NCBI RefSeq assembly: GCF_000375365.1
Contig: NZ_AQXB01000001.1
Coordinates: 186,001-250,000 of the forward strand
DNA: 64,000 bases
Direction: 5' to 3'
Origin: Corynebacterium mastitidis DSM 44356
Lineage (GTDB): Bacteria > Actinomycetota > Actinomycetes > Mycobacteriales > Mycobacteriaceae
A model generated the notes under the pieces. The model was not told where the DNA came from, did not search any database, and worked only from the letters and a program-made list of their open reading frames with translations. Shown one piece after another: positions 50,811 through 61,014 of this stretch (its first letter is position 1; each line of letters begins with the position of its first letter). The position numbers and the translations under genes were made by a program.

Positions 50811-50816
50811 AGTATA
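50811..50816 (-). promoter_or_regulatory. -10 box of ileS
   Basis: TATACT on the minus strand, giving a transcript that starts near 50804 and a leader of ~220 nt that contains the T-box. It lies just past the stop of the upstream small gene. Confidence 0.6.
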
Positions 50817-50819
50817 GCG

Positions 50820-51029
50820 CTACCCGGTGGCCCCGCGCTCCACCGAATCCCCCGGCTCCGCGTGCCGCCCCGCCGGGTGCCGCTTGGCGCTGATGTCGAT
50901 CACCAGCAGCGCGGCCGCCACCGCCACGAGCAGGAACATCGCCACCAGCCCCACGGTGTACCCCGTCACGATGACAACGACGAAGCTGACCAGGGCCAGG
51001 GCGGTGCAGATCAAGGCGGCGACGAGCAT
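50820..51029 (-). CDS. small two-helix membrane protein between divIVA and ileS
   Basis: 69 residues, two hydrophobic helices (LVAALICTALALVSFVVVIV and GLVAMFLLVAVAAALLVIDI) and a hydrophilic, basic-to-acidic tail. TACACT lies 7 nt before the ATG (51037-51042), a leaderless start. A gene at this place is typical for corynebacteria. Function unknown. Confidence 0.75.
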   Translation of the reverse strand: MLVAALICTALALVSFVVVIVTGYTVGLVAMFLLVAVAAALLVIDISAKRHPAGRHAEPGDSVERGATG

Positions 51030-51132
51030 GGCCCCCAGTGTAGCCCCCGAGGCATAGCGACGCCCCCACCGCCAAAGGGTGTGGCGATGGGAGCGTGAGC
51101 CGGGAAACTACGCGAAGAAACCCGTGGCGTTC

Positions 51133-52032
51133 TTAGCTCTCGGTGGAGTTGGTCACGGTGGAACCGCGGGACTCCAGCTCCTCGAGCTGGCTCTGCAGCA
51201 TGGTCTTGAGGCGGGTGCGGTACTCGCGCTCGAAGGTGCGCAGCTCCGCGATGCGGGACTCCAGCGCCGTCTGCTGCTGCTTGACGGTGGACATGATCTC
51301 GGAGTGCTTGCGCTCCGCGTCCTGCTTGAGGGCCGTGGCCTTCTCCTCCGCCTGGCGCACCTGGGCCTCGGCGCGGCTGTGAGCGTCGGCAAGCGTGCGC
51401 TCGGACTTCTTCTCCGCGTCCGCCACCATCGTGCGGGCCTTCAGGTCCGCCTCGTTGATCTGCTTCTCGGCGGCCTGGCGGGCCTCGTCCAGCATGGACT
51501 TGGACTCCATCTGGGCCTCGGTGGTGAGGCGGTCGGCCATCTCCTGCGCCATGCCCAGGACCTTGGCGGCCTGGACGTGGGAGTCCGCCGTGGCGTCCAC
51601 GGTGGCGGCCTGCGCCGGCTGCGCGGGGGCGGACGCCGTGGTGGACTTGGCCTCGGCGGCCTCCTTGCGGGCCCGCTCGGCCTCCTCGCGCGCGGCCTTG
51701 ATGTCCGCCTCGGCCTTCTGCGTGGCCTTCTTGGCCTGGGTGAGCTGGGACTCGTACTCGGAACGCAGCTCCGCCTCGATCTCGCGTCGCAGCGCGGCCT
51801 CGTCCGTGGAGGAGGCGGCAGAAGAGGAGCGGGACGCGGTGGCGGCGCCGGAGGAGGAGCCCTTCAGCTCGTCCACGCGCTGGCGCAGGTCCTCGTTCTC
51901 GTCCTGCAACTGTGCGAGGGTGTCCTCCACCAAGTCGAGGAACTGATCCACCTCGTCCTCGTTGTAGCCACGCTTGCCGATCGGCGGCTTGCTAAAAGCT
52001 ACGTTGTGCACATCTGCTGGTGTCAGCGGCAT
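51133..52032 (-). CDS. divIVA: DivIVA/Wag31 polar scaffold protein
   Basis: 299 residues. The N-terminal DivIVA domain ([39 protein letters not shown]) binds curved membrane at the poles; the rest is coiled coil (e.g. [48 protein letters not shown]) interrupted by Ser/Ala-rich linkers. It directs polar growth in corynebacteria and mycobacteria and is essential there. Candidate -10 boxes TACACT (52132-52137) and TATACT lie in the upstream gap. Confidence 0.95.
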   Translation of the reverse strand: MPLTPADVHNVAFSKPPIGKRGYNEDEVDQFLDLVEDTLAQLQDENEDLRQRVDELKGSSSGAATASRSSSAASSTDEAALRREIEAELRSEYESQLTQAKKATQKAEADIKAAREEAERARKEAAEAKSTTASAPAQPAQAATVDATADSHVQAAKVLGMAQEMADRLTTEAQMESKSMLDEARQAAEKQINEADLKARTMVADAEKKSERTLADAHSRAEAQVRQAEEKATALKQDAERKHSEIMSTVKQQQTALESRIAELRTFEREYRTRLKTMLQSQLEELESRGSTVTNSTES

Positions 52033-52281
52033 CGGAGATCCCTTCGAGTTTGTCGCCCCGATGGGGCTAGGCGCGAGGCACGGGGGCGCCTCACGGTTGC
52101 GTTCTTAAGTTACATGCGGTTCTTCGCAGCCAGTGTAGCTGATTCCACACTGTCACCGAGTATAGTACCTGACCTAATTCTTTAGTTGATCTTCCGTACT
52201 TCCGTCAATCAGGAGGCCAATCACAAGGCAAAACATCCACGCCTCTCCGGCCTGGTTATCGGGCTATTAGCGGCCCCGGAC

Positions 52282-52575
52282 TTACACGAAGAAGACCGCC
52301 CGAATGATGAGCTCCAGCACCAAGCAGAGGAGAAACAGCACGATCACCGAAAGGTCCAGCGCCACTCCGCCCATGTTCAGCGGGGGTATCGCCCGGCGCA
52401 GCGCCTTGATCGGCGGGTCCGTCACGCGGAAAAGAGGCTCCGCCACCAGATAAAAGGCGCGCGGGGGGCGAAAGCTGCGGGAAAACGATTGGATCATTTC
52501 CACCACGATTCTCACGATGAGCAAGAGCGTGAAAATGCGCAGCGCGATCAGGAGTATGTAGCCAACGTCAGTCAC
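52282..52575 (-). CDS. yggT: YggT family membrane protein
   Basis: 97 residues, two membrane helices (VGYILLIALRIFTLLLIVRIVVEMI and GVALDLSVIVLFLLCLVLELIIRAVFF), with FYLVAEPLFRVTDPPIKALRRAIPPLNMGG between them, the family signature. GTG at 52575, about 8 nt after TAAACT. It lies between sepF and divIVA as in most Gram-positive dcw clusters; the role may concern division or osmotic homeostasis. Confidence 0.92.
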   Translation of the reverse strand: MTDVGYILLIALRIFTLLLIVRIVVEMIQSFSRSFRPPRAFYLVAEPLFRVTDPPIKALRRAIPPLNMGGVALDLSVIVLFLLCLVLELIIRAVFFV

Positions 52576-52712
52576 GGTGCACCAGTTTAATGGAAACCGC
52601 GCACGCGGGCGGTTGCGGGCGGTCGCAGGCACGGCAGCCCCCACGGCATCACAGCACAGCGCCCCCGCCTCGGATCACCGGGCAGGGGCGCGGGCGCCGG
52701 GGGAAGGGCGGC

Positions 52713-53216
52713 CTAGCGCAGCCGGGCGGCCTCCTCCAGCTCCCGCGTGGAGATGGTGGCGCCGTCGGGGACGATGGCAAACACGCGCGGAACCAGCTTC
52801 TTCATCTGCCCGCGCAGCGCGAAGCACAGCCCGGAGGCAAAGTCCAGCACCCGCTTGGCCTCGTCGAGATCCATCCCGCTGAGGTCGAACACCACGGCGT
52901 CGCCGTCGCGGAAGGGCTCCCCCACCTCGGCGGACTGCGTGAAGGAGGTCAGACGCACGGGCACCACGGCCGGGGTGTAGGAATCCATCGCCGGGCGCGC
53001 CACCGCACCCCGGCTCACGGGCTCGTGGCGGCTGGGCGCGGGCGTGCGCTCCCGCCCGTAGTCCGCGCCGTACTCGTAGCCCTGCTCCCGGCGGGGCTGG
53101 TAGGCGGCGCTGCCCTGCGCCTCATAGTGAACGTCCTCGCCGTAGTAGGCGTCGTCGTGGTAGGCGTCCGCCGGCGCCAGGCCGAAGAACTCCTTGGCAT
53201 TCTTGATGATCGACAT
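52713..53216 (-). CDS. sepF: SepF cell-division protein
   Basis: 167 residues. N-terminal amphipathic membrane-binding helix (MSIIKNAKEFFGLAP), a Tyr/Asp-rich flexible linker, and the C-terminal SepF domain (~80-167: RLTSFTQSAEVGEPFRDGDAVVFDLSGMDLDEAKRVLDFASGL). It tethers FtsZ to the membrane; actinobacteria lack FtsA, so SepF takes that role. Confidence 0.94.
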   Translation of the reverse strand: MSIIKNAKEFFGLAPADAYHDDAYYGEDVHYEAQGSAAYQPRREQGYEYGADYGRERTPAPSRHEPVSRGAVARPAMDSYTPAVVPVRLTSFTQSAEVGEPFRDGDAVVFDLSGMDLDEAKRVLDFASGLCFALRGQMKKLVPRVFAIVPDGATISTRELEEAARLR

Positions 53217-53279
53217 CTCTCACGTCCCCTTCGCTCGCGTCGGCGTCTGTTCCGCCGCGATGGCCAACTTGAATGCTCA

Positions 53280-54002
53280 CTAGGCTAACGGGCGCGCGCC
53301 CATGATGCCCGTTCCGACACGCACAATATCCGTTCCCGCCGCGATGGCCTCGCTCATATCGGAGGACATCCCGGCGGACAGCCGCAGCCCGCGCCCCCAC
53401 CGCCGCTCCTGCTCGGCGCGGATCTCGTGGGCACGGGCAAAGACCTCCGCCGGATCGCCGCCCACGGGCGGGACGCACATGATCCCATCGAGGCGCAGGT
53501 GCTCCGCCTGGACGATCAGCTCGCACAGCGGGGCGACGTCGCCCGCACCTCCCCTGTGGGGGTCGCCGTCGGCGCTCCACTGAACAAAGCAGGGCAGCGG
53601 GCCGGGGCGCTCGCCGCGCTCGCGCGCCCGCCCGGCACCGCGATCCAGGGCCGCGACGAGCCTCGGGGAGTCCACCGAGTGCACGCTGGCCGCCCACCGC
53701 GCCACGGCGTTGGCCTTCTTCGTCTGCACCTGCCCGATCATGTGAAAGCGCACCCGCGGCAGCTCCTCGGCCTTGGCGCGCGCCTCCTGCTCCCGATTTT
53801 CCCCGACGTCGGTCACCCCCAGCTCGGCCAGCAGCGCCACGTCCGAGGCGGGGTGGAACTTGGTCACCGGCAGCAGGGCGATCCCCTCGGGGTCTCGCCC
53901 GGCGGCCCGGGCCGCGCGCGCTATCTCCCCGCGCACCCCGGCCAGGTTGGCCGCCAGCGCCTCTTTCCGCTCTTGCTGTTCCTGCTGTTCCTTTTGCATC
54001 AT
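53280..54002 (-). CDS. yggS: YggS/PLPBP family pyridoxal-phosphate-binding protein
   Basis: 240 residues. The PLP-binding lysine is in LLPVTKFHPASDV. GVTDVGENREQEARAKAE, FHMIGQVQTKKANAV, and LSAGMSSDMSEAIAAGTDIVRVGTGIMG are family signatures. It has no known enzyme activity and contributes to PLP homeostasis. GGAGGAAA precedes the ATG pair at 54002/53999, which overlaps the pgeF stop. An insert with DGDPHRGGAGDVAPLC interrupts the core. Confidence 0.92.
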   Translation of the reverse strand: MMQKEQQEQQERKEALAANLAGVRGEIARAARAAGRDPEGIALLPVTKFHPASDVALLAELGVTDVGENREQEARAKAEELPRVRFHMIGQVQTKKANAVARWAASVHSVDSPRLVAALDRGAGRARERGERPGPLPCFVQWSADGDPHRGGAGDVAPLCELIVQAEHLRLDGIMCVPPVGGDPAEVFARAHEIRAEQERRWGRGLRLSAGMSSDMSEAIAAGTDIVRVGTGIMGARPLA

Positions 54003-54736
54003 CGCGTTTCCTCCGGGTTCAGCCACACCAGGCCCGCCTGGCGCCCCGTGACGCCCTCGCGGCGGTGCGAGAAGAAGTCCCGGTCCGCGATGGTATCGCG
54101 GGGATCAACATCCACGGCCCGCACGCCCGCCTCGCGGAGCTGACGCTCCAGGCCCGCGCGCAGGTCCAGGCCCGGGGTGCCCGCCTGCGTGCGGGCGTAG
54201 GAGCCGGGCAGGCGCTTGTCCACGTCCCGGGCCATCTCCTCGGGAACCTCGTAGGACTCCCCCGACGCCGCGGGTCCTAAGAGGGCGTGGATGTTGCCCG
54301 GGGTGGCACCGCAGCGCCGCATGGCCTCCACGGTGCGCGCGAGGATGCCGTTGCGCGCACCGAGGCGGCCCGCATGGACCGCCGCCACCACCCCGGCCGT
54401 GGCGTCCGAGAGGAGCACAGGCACGCAGTCCGCCACCAGCACCGCCAGCACCAGGTTGGGGGTGGTGGTGACCAGGGCGTCCGTGGCCGCCACCGGCTCC
54501 CGCGCCGGCTCCGAGACCACGGTCACGGTGTTCGTGTGGAGCTGCTCCATCCACACGAACCGCTCGGCGGGCACCCCCACCACCCGAGCCAGGCGCCGCC
54601 TGTTCGCGCGGACGGACTGGGGATCATCTCCCACGTGCAGGCCAAGGTTGAAGGACTCGTAGGGGGCAGCGGAAACCCCGCCCGCACGGGTGGTAAACAC
54701 CTTGCGGACGGGGCGGGGGCTCTCGGTCAGGGGCAT
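53999..54736 (-). CDS. pgeF: peptidoglycan editing factor PgeF (multicopper-oxidase-like laccase domain, YfiH)
   Basis: 245 residues. RAGGVSAAPYESFNLGLHVGDD, WMEQLHTNTVTVV, VLVADCVPVLLSD and VHAGRLGARNGI are the family motifs, including the metal-binding His and Cys. E. coli PgeF removes L-Ser misincorporated in peptidoglycan stem peptides; members also act on purine nucleosides. It starts 11 nt after the ftsZ stop. Confidence 0.9.
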   Translation of the reverse strand: MPLTESPRPVRKVFTTRAGGVSAAPYESFNLGLHVGDDPQSVRANRRRLARVVGVPAERFVWMEQLHTNTVTVVSEPAREPVAATDALVTTTPNLVLAVLVADCVPVLLSDATAGVVAAVHAGRLGARNGILARTVEAMRRCGATPGNIHALLGPAASGESYEVPEEMARDVDKRLPGSYARTQAGTPGLDLRAGLERQLREAGVRAVDVDPRDTIADRDFFSHRREGVTGRQAGLVWLNPEETR

Positions 54737-54747
54737 GCCTTCGGAAT

Positions 54748-55995
54748 CTAGCGCAGGAAGTCCGGGACGTCGAGTTCGTCCCCGTCGTCCTCGCGGCGTC
54801 GCCAATCCCGGTCGCGGTCCTCCTGCCGGTGGGTGAACAGGCCGCTGCCGCCCTCGCGGCGGCGCGGGAAGTCCAGGCGGTGCCGCGCCTCGCGGGGCTC
54901 CGCCTCCTCCTCGCGGCGGTCGTAACGGTCGCGCTCGCCGCGATCCCGCTCCGCGAAGAGCGCGCCGCGCTCGCTCGGGGCCGGGGTGGGGTCCTCCGCC
55001 GGGGCGGCGGGGGCCTGCTGCTCGCGCTGCGGCTCCGCCACCGCGTTGGTGGCGGCGTCGAAGCCGGTGGCCACGATGGTCACGCGCACCTCGTCGCCCA
55101 GGTTGTCGTCGATGATCGTGCCCCAGATGAGGTTCACGTCCTCGTCCGCCTTGTCCTCCACCATGGAGTTGGCCTCGTAGACCTCGTGCAGGCCGAGGTC
55201 GGAGCCGCCCGCCACGGAGAGCAGCACGCCGGTGGCGCCCTCCATCGTGGACTCGAGCAGCGGGGAGTTGATGGCCTGCTCGGCGGCGTTCATCACCCTG
55301 TTATCGCCGCGCGCGGAGCCCACGCCCATGAGGGCGGAGCCCGCGTCCGCCATCACGGAGCGCACGTCGGCAAAGTCCACGTTGATCACGCCGGGGGTGG
55401 TGATGAGGTTGGTAATGCCCTGCACGCCGTTGTGCAGCACCTCGTCGGCCGCGCGGAAGGCCTCCATCATGGACAGCGTGGCGTCGCCCAGCTCCATGAG
55501 GCGGTCGTTGGGGATCACGATGACGGTGTCGCAGACCTCCTTGAGGGCGTCGATGCCCTCGAGCGCCTGGCGGGTGCGCCGCTTGCCCTCGAACTTGAAG
55601 GGGCGGGTGACCACGCCGATGGTCAGGGCGCCCATCTTCTTGGCGATGCCCGCCACCACCGGGGCCGCGCCGGTGCCGGTGCCACCGCCCTCGCCCGCGG
55701 TCACGAACACCATGTCCGCGCCCTTGAGGGACTCCTCGATCTCCGACTTATGATCCTCCGCGGAGGCGCGGCCCACCTCGGGGTTGGCGCCGGCGCCCAG
55801 GCCGCGGGTGGCCTCGCGTCCGATGTCGAGCTTGACGTCGGCGTCCGAGAACATTAACGCCTGCGAGTCGGTGTTCACCGCAATAAACTCGACGCCCTTG
55901 AGGCCCTCCTCGATCATGCGGTTGACGGCGTTAACGCCACCGCCGCCGACGCCGACGACCTTGATGACGGCGAGGTAGTTATTCGGAGAGGTCAT
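54748..55995 (-). CDS. ftsZ: cell-division GTPase FtsZ
   Basis: 415 residues. GTP-binding tubulin signature GGGTGTG (103-109) in [21 protein letters not shown]7 loop [11 protein letters not shown]. The conserved GTPase/polymerisation core spans ~1-320. The C-terminal linker is highly charged and Arg-rich ([25 protein letters not shown]), and ends in the partner-binding peptide [18 protein letters not shown] lies ~13 nt before the ATG at 55995, the conserved start [15 protein letters not shown]. Confidence 0.98.
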   Translation of the reverse strand: MTSPNNYLAVIKVVGVGGGGVNAVNRMIEEGLKGVEFIAVNTDSQALMFSDADVKLDIGREATRGLGAGANPEVGRASAEDHKSEIEESLKGADMVFVTAGEGGGTGTGAAPVVAGIAKKMGALTIGVVTRPFKFEGKRRTRQALEGIDALKEVCDTVIVIPNDRLMELGDATLSMMEAFRAADEVLHNGVQGITNLITTPGVINVDFADVRSVMADAGSALMGVGSARGDNRVMNAAEQAINSPLLESTMEGATGVLLSVAGGSDLGLHEVYEANSMVEDKADEDVNLIWGTIIDDNLGDEVRVTIVATGFDAATNAVAEPQREQQAPAAPAEDPTPAPSERGALFAERDRGERDRYDRREEEAEPREARHRLDFPRRREGGSGLFTHRQEDRDRDWRRREDDGDELDVPDFLR

Positions 55996-56103
55996 AGGAT
56001 GCGGCTCGCCTTTCAAAAGAGTTATTGAGGTCTATAAAAATCTTCTTGTCCATCATGAGTGAAAACCCCGCCGGAGTGGCGGACATTTTCGGCGGCGTGT
56101 CGG

Positions 56104-56128
56104 AACCCTCAAGTGCAACTAGAGGGTT
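56104..56128. other. hairpin in the ftsQ-ftsZ gap
   Basis: AACCCTC (56104-56110) pairs with GAGGGTT (56122-56128) across an 11-nt loop. A second GC-rich inverted sequence (CCGCCGGAGTGGCGG, near 56073-56087) lies next to it. There is no U-tract. The 157-bp gap probably also carries the ftsZ promoter. Weak processing or attenuation site at most. Confidence 0.4.
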
Positions 56129-56152
56129 GCGAACAGCGCCCGGTTCCCCAAC

Positions 56153-56848
56153 CTAGCGCACCGTCACGAGCCTCGGGTTGGAGACGTCCCAGTGCTCGCC
56201 CGCGCGGGTGAGCACGGTGCGCATGGCCAGGGCCTTGTCCCTGGCGTCCTCCAGGGAACCCCAGTACACCACGCGCCCGTCCGCGAGGCGGAACTCCACC
56301 TCCCACTGGTGCGGGACAGACACGGACGCCACCTGGGCGCGCACGCCGGGGTCGATCTCGTTGACCGCCCGCACCAGCTCGCCCATCACCGCGGGGTCGT
56401 TGGTGGCCTCGCCGGTGGCCTCCATCGTGCCCTCCGGGGGATCCCCGTAGGCGAAGGCCTCGCCGTGCTCGTCGATGAGCAGCGGCTGCCCGTCCTTCCG
56501 GGTAAAAAGCACCGGGGTGTGCTCGGTGACCCGGATACTCACCGTAGAGGGCAGGGACCGCGCCACGGTCACGCTTTCCACCCACTCGAGCTGGGCCACC
56601 GCCGTGGCGGCCGCGGCCTCGTTCACGCGCACCAGGTTCTGGCCCTCGCTGATCCCGCTGGCCTCGTGCACCTCGGCGGGCTGGAGATGGCTCGTCCCGG
56701 TGACCTCCACCGTGGCGACCTTGAGCACGGGCCGCGTCCACAGCACCGCCCCGGCCGCCACCACCAGCGCCAGGAACACCGCCAGGCCCACGAGCACGGC
56801 CTTGCGGCTTATCCTCGGCAGGCGTCGCGTCCAACTCAGGGTGGGCAT
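56153..56848 (-). CDS. ftsQ: cell-division protein FtsQ
   Basis: 231 residues: short basic cytoplasmic tail, one membrane helix (KAVLVGLAVFLALVVAAGAVLW), a POTRA domain (VATVEVTGTSHLQPAEVHEASGISEGQNL) and the FtsQ beta domain. It links FtsB/FtsL to the divisome. Its ATG lies seven bases beyond the murC stop. Confidence 0.92.
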   Translation of the reverse strand: MPTLSWTRRLPRISRKAVLVGLAVFLALVVAAGAVLWTRPVLKVATVEVTGTSHLQPAEVHEASGISEGQNLVRVNEAAAATAVAQLEWVESVTVARSLPSTVSIRVTEHTPVLFTRKDGQPLLIDEHGEAFAYGDPPEGTMEATGEATNDPAVMGELVRAVNEIDPGVRAQVASVSVPHQWEVEFRLADGRVVYWGSLEDARDKALAMRTVLTRAGEHWDVSNPRLVTVR

Positions 56849-56854
56849 GGCGGC

Positions 56855-58294
56855 TCAGCTCCCCAGCGCGTCGAGGATGCGCGGACCCAGGGTGGTCACG
56901 GACCCCGCGCCCATGGTCAGCACCATGTCCCCCGGCTCGGCCAGCCCCGCCACGCGGGCGGGCACGGCCCCCAGGTCCCCCTCGCGCGCGACCACGCCGG
57001 GGTCCAGGTGCCGGGCGATCAGCCCGGAGTCCACCCCCGGCACCGGCCGCTCCCGCGCGCCAAAGACCTCCAGGAGGATCACCGCGTCCGCGAGGCTCAG
57101 CGCGCGGGCGAACTCCTCCGCGAACTGCCGGGTGCGCGAGTACAGGTGCGGCTGGAACACCGCGATCACCCGGCCGCGCCGCCGCCCGTCTCCCCGCGCG
57201 TCCCGGTTGGACCGGGCCGCCCGCAGCACGGCCTCCACCTCGGTGGGATGGTGGGCGTAGTCGTCAAAGACCTCCACCCCCGCTGCGGTGCCCTTGTGCT
57301 CGAAGCGGCGCCGCACCCCGTCGAAGGTGGACACGCCCCGGGCCACCTCCTCGGCGCGGCCCCCGGCGAGCACGCCCGCGCACAGCGCCGCCGTGGCGTT
57401 GAGCATCATGTGCTTGCCGGGAATCGCCAGCTCGATGGTCACTGAGGCACCCTCGATCTCCACCTCGGCCCGCGTGCCCTCGGCGGTGGGCTCCATGCTT
57501 AACACGGTGGCCAGCATCGGCACCTCCGGGTGGCGGCGCGCGGCCTGCGCCGTGCCGTAGCCGCGCACGGTCACCCCGCGCTCCCTGGCCCGCAGCCCCA
57601 CCGATGCCGCGTGATCGTCGTCCACGCACACCACCAGGCAGCCCCCCGGAACGATCCGGGCGGCAAAGTCCTCGAACACCCGGAAATAGGCCTCGGCGCT
57701 GCCGAAGAAGTCCAGGTGATCCGGCTCCACGTTGGTGAGCACCGCGATCTCCGGGGAGTAGCGCAGCAGGGAGGCATCCGACTCGTCCGCCTCCGCCACG
57801 AACACCGCCCCGGCGCCGTGATGGGCGCCCAGGCCGTCACGGTTGAGCTGCCCGCCGATGGCGTAGCTGGGGTCCAGGCCCGCCTCCCGCATGGCCACCA
57901 CGGTCATCGAGGTGGTGGAGGTCTTGCCGTGCGTGCCCGCGATGAGCACCTGGCGGGAGCCCTCCATCAGCAGCGCCAACAGGTCGGAGCGCCGGATGAC
58001 CTCCACACCCCGGGAACGCGCGGCGATCAGCTCCGGGTTGTCCTTGGGGATGGCGGCAAAGGAGGTGACTACCACGTCCGGCAGGCCGCCGGCGAGGTCG
58101 AGGTTCTCGGCGGCGTGCCCCACCGCGATCCGGGCGCCCGCCTCCCGCAGCGCGGCCACCACGGCGGAGTCCGCCACGTCCGAGCCCGTGACCGTCACCC
58201 CGCGATCCAGCAGTATCCGCGCCAGGCCGGACATGCCGGCGCCGCCGATGCCCACCATGTGCACGCGCTCGGGGAAGGTGCTCGGGGAGGTCAT
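56855..58294 (-). CDS. murC: UDP-N-acetylmuramate--L-alanine ligase
   Basis: 479 residues. N-terminal UDP-binding [21 protein letters not shown] loop [27 protein letters not shown], and [14 protein letters not shown]. It adds L-Ala, the first residue of the peptidoglycan stem peptide. GAAAGGAA precedes the ATG at 58294. Confidence 0.96.
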   Translation of the reverse strand: MTSPSTFPERVHMVGIGGAGMSGLARILLDRGVTVTGSDVADSAVVAALREAGARIAVGHAAENLDLAGGLPDVVVTSFAAIPKDNPELIAARSRGVEVIRRSDLLALLMEGSRQVLIAGTHGKTSTTSMTVVAMREAGLDPSYAIGGQLNRDGLGAHHGAGAVFVAEADESDASLLRYSPEIAVLTNVEPDHLDFFGSAEAYFRVFEDFAARIVPGGCLVVCVDDDHAASVGLRARERGVTVRGYGTAQAARRHPEVPMLATVLSMEPTAEGTRAEVEIEGASVTIELAIPGKHMMLNATAALCAGVLAGGRAEEVARGVSTFDGVRRRFEHKGTAAGVEVFDDYAHHPTEVEAVLRAARSNRDARGDGRRRGRVIAVFQPHLYSRTRQFAEEFARALSLADAVILLEVFGARERPVPGVDSGLIARHLDPGVVAREGDLGAVPARVAGLAEPGDMVLTMGAGSVTTLGPRILDALGS

Positions 58295-58344
58295 GGAAGA
58301 GGATTCCTTTCTCGTGGGAAAAGCGGTGCGGCTGCGGGCCCGCA

Positions 58345-59424
58345 TCAGGCCAGGGCGGCGGCCACCCTATCGGCGATGATCTCCGCCGCGTTGTTGCTCG
58401 CGCGCGCCGCCGCGGCGCGGCGCATCTCCTGGTGCGTGTGCGGGTTGGAGAGGATGTCGAGCACCTCCCGCGCCAGGACCTCGCCGGTGAGATCGCCATC
58501 GGCGATGGTACGCGCCGCCCCGGCCGCGATCACGTCCTTGGCGTTGAGCCCCTGCTCGCCGTTGCCGTGCGGCAGCGGCACGTACACCGCGGGCAGCTCG
58601 GCGGCGGTCACCTCGGCCACCGTCATCGCCCCGGAGCGGCACACGATGAGGTCGGCCACCGCGTAGGCGGCCGCCATGTCCGTGATGAAGGGCAGGCTCA
58701 CGTAGCCCTCGTGGGGCTCGGGGGCGTCGTTCTTCTTGCCGTAGGCGTGGAGCACCTGGATGCCCTCCCCGGTGATCCGGTCCAGGGCCTGCGCCAGCGC
58801 CTTGTTGAGGCTCACCGCGCCCTGGGACCCTCCGGTGACCAGCACCGTGGAGCGGTCCACCTCGAGCCCCCAGGCGGCGCGCCCGCGCTCGGCGGCCTCG
58901 CCCTCGCGGTCCGCGGACAGGGAGGAGCGGATGGGGATGCCCACCACGTCGCCCTTCATGCCGGAGCCGGACACCGCGTTGAAGCCGGTGCCGCCCAGGC
59001 GCACGCCCAGCTTGTTGGCCAGGCCCGCCTTGGCGTTGGCCTCGTGCACGTAAAAGGGCAGCCCCAGGCTCGCGGCGGCCAGGTACGCGGGGGCGGCGAC
59101 GTATCCGCCGAAGCCCACCAGCGCCTCGGCGGAGACCTCCCGCAGCACCGCGCGGGTATCGCGCACCGCGCCGCGCACCCGCAGGGGCAGGCGCGCGAGG
59201 TCGAGATTGAGCTTGCGGGGCACCGGCACCGGGGGAATCATCTTGAGATCGAAGCCCCGCGCGGGAACCAGGTCCTTTTCCAGGCCGCGCTCGGTGCCCA
59301 GCGCCGTCACCCTGAACCCGTGGCGATCCCGCAGCGCCTCCGCCACCGCCAGGGCCGGCTCGATATGCCCCGCCGTGCCGCCACCGGCCACCACCACGGA
59401 TGGCCTCTCCGAATCATGCGCCAT
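58345..59424 (-). CDS. murG: undecaprenyl-PP-MurNAc-pentapeptide GlcNAc transferase
   Basis: 359 residues. GT-B fold with the glycine loop [64 protein letters not shown] and [24 protein letters not shown]. It makes lipid II from lipid I at the inner leaflet. It starts three bases after the ftsW stop. Confidence 0.96.
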   Translation of the reverse strand: MAHDSERPSVVVAGGGTAGHIEPALAVAEALRDRHGFRVTALGTERGLEKDLVPARGFDLKMIPPVPVPRKLNLDLARLPLRVRGAVRDTRAVLREVSAEALVGFGGYVAAPAYLAAASLGLPFYVHEANAKAGLANKLGVRLGGTGFNAVSGSGMKGDVVGIPIRSSLSADREGEAAERGRAAWGLEVDRSTVLVTGGSQGAVSLNKALAQALDRITGEGIQVLHAYGKKNDAPEPHEGYVSLPFITDMAAAYAVADLIVCRSGAMTVAEVTAAELPAVYVPLPHGNGEQGLNAKDVIAAGAARTIADGDLTGEVLAREVLDILSNPHTHQEMRRAAAARASNNAAEIIADRVAAALA

Positions 59425-59427
59425 GTC

Positions 59428-60972
59428 TTACTTGTTTCTCCTTGGTCGTGCCTGCCGTGGCGCCCTGGGGCCGCCACCAGAAGCAGATCCTCGCGGGCGA
59501 GGATCGCGCGTAGAAAAACCATCGTAATCCCGCGGCGCCCGCCCCGAACGCACAGGGGCACCCGATCCCCTCGCCCCCTCGGGCGCTGCGGCGGAGCGCC
59601 TGGGGCGGCCGGTCACCGGCGCGCCGAACCGCGCCTGCCGATCCTCCGGGGCCCGCCCCCTGCGCACCCCGTGGGGGCGCCGAACGGTACCCGAGGGCTC
59701 CTCCGCGTCCGGCTCCGCGATCATGAGGATGCGGTCGAACATCGGGCGGCCGTAGGACTTCACCGCCGAGACCGCCTCCGGCTCGTGCCGGGCCACGTTG
59801 GCCAGCAGGCCCATCGAGGTGAGCGTGATGATGGCCGAGGTGCCGCCCGCGGAGATCATGGGAAGCTGGATGCCCGTGACCGGCAGCACGCCCACCACGT
59901 AGCCGATGTTGATGAACGCCTGGGACACCACGCCGGCGGTCAGGGTGGCCGCCAGCAGGGACTGGTAGTTATCGCGGGCGCGCAGCGCCGTGCGGAAGCC
60001 AAAGAAGCCGAGGACGCCGAAGAGGAGGATCACCACGGTGCCGCCCCACAGGCCCAGCTCCTCTCCGATGATCGCAAAGATGAAGTCGTTGCGCGCCTCC
60101 GGCAGGTAGAACCACTTGGCGCGCGACTGACCCAGCCCCACGCCGCCCACGGAGCCATCCGCCAGCGAGAGGAAGCCCTGGTAGGACTGGAACGCCGTGC
60201 CGCGCGTGTCCTCGAAGTGCCCGAAGAGGGCGTCGAAGTACACGTGGAAGCGGTGCGAGCGGAAGCCGCCGAGCAGCAGCACCCCCAGCATGCCGAGGAA
60301 GCCAAAGATGAAGGCCGCCACGACCCAGCGGTGCGAGATGCCCGCGAAGATGAGCACGAAGAGCACCACGATGCCAAAGGACACCGCCATGCCGAGGTCG
60401 CCCTCCGCCATGATGAGGAAGGCCAGGAGGGTGGCCACGCCCACAAAGACCGTGTAGGGGCTGCGCAGCCCGGAGTTGTCCACCCGGCGGTTGGCCAGGA
60501 AGTGGGAGCCGAAGATGGCGATGGCCACCTTGGCGAACTCCGAGGGTTGCAGGCGCAGGGGGCCCACCACGATCCAGGACTGGGAGCCCACCTCCTCGCG
60601 CCCGGTGCCCACGCCGGGGATGAGCACCGCCACGAGCAGCAGCACCGCGATCCCCAGCACCCACCAGGAGCAGCGGCGCACCGTCTGCGGGGGGATCTTC
60701 AGGCACACCCAGAACATGATGAGGCCCGCCGCCACCATGCTGCCCTGGCGCAGCGCGGTGCTCCAGACCGTGGCGCCCTCGATGATGGACCACGTCATCG
60801 AGGAGGACATCACCATCACCAGGCCGATGCCCGTGAGGAGGAACACCGTGATGCGCAGCATCAGGTAGTCCAGCCCCGGCTGCGCGTCCATGGCCCGCGT
60901 GAGGCGACGGATCGCCTGCGCCACCCGCGAGGGCGGCTCCGTGGGTACGGTCGGTGCAGTGGTGGCGCTCAT
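59428..60972 (-). CDS. ftsW: SEDS-family peptidoglycan polymerase FtsW
   Basis: 514 residues, about ten membrane helices to ~410, then a long basic disordered tail (RRPHGVRRGRAPEDRQARFGAPVTGRPRRS...). SEDS signatures are present: SWIVVGPLRLQPSEFAKVAI, the DLGMAVSFGIVV region with the catalytic Asp, LADGSVGGVGLGQSRAKWFYLPEARNDFIFAIIGEELGL, and PVTGIQLPMISAGGTSAI. It polymerises septal glycan strands together with FtsI. Confidence 0.95.
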   Translation of the reverse strand: MSATTAPTVPTEPPSRVAQAIRRLTRAMDAQPGLDYLMLRITVFLLTGIGLVMVMSSSMTWSIIEGATVWSTALRQGSMVAAGLIMFWVCLKIPPQTVRRCSWWVLGIAVLLLVAVLIPGVGTGREEVGSQSWIVVGPLRLQPSEFAKVAIAIFGSHFLANRRVDNSGLRSPYTVFVGVATLLAFLIMAEGDLGMAVSFGIVVLFVLIFAGISHRWVVAAFIFGFLGMLGVLLLGGFRSHRFHVYFDALFGHFEDTRGTAFQSYQGFLSLADGSVGGVGLGQSRAKWFYLPEARNDFIFAIIGEELGLWGGTVVILLFGVLGFFGFRTALRARDNYQSLLAATLTAGVVSQAFINIGYVVGVLPVTGIQLPMISAGGTSAIITLTSMGLLANVARHEPEAVSAVKSYGRPMFDRILMIAEPDAEEPSGTVRRPHGVRRGRAPEDRQARFGAPVTGRPRRSAAAPEGARGSGAPVRSGRAPRDYDGFSTRDPRPRGSASGGGPRAPRQARPRRNK

Positions 60973-61014
60973 CGTAGTTCCTCCCTCATCCTGCCGTTGC
61001 CGCCTGGCGTCGGA

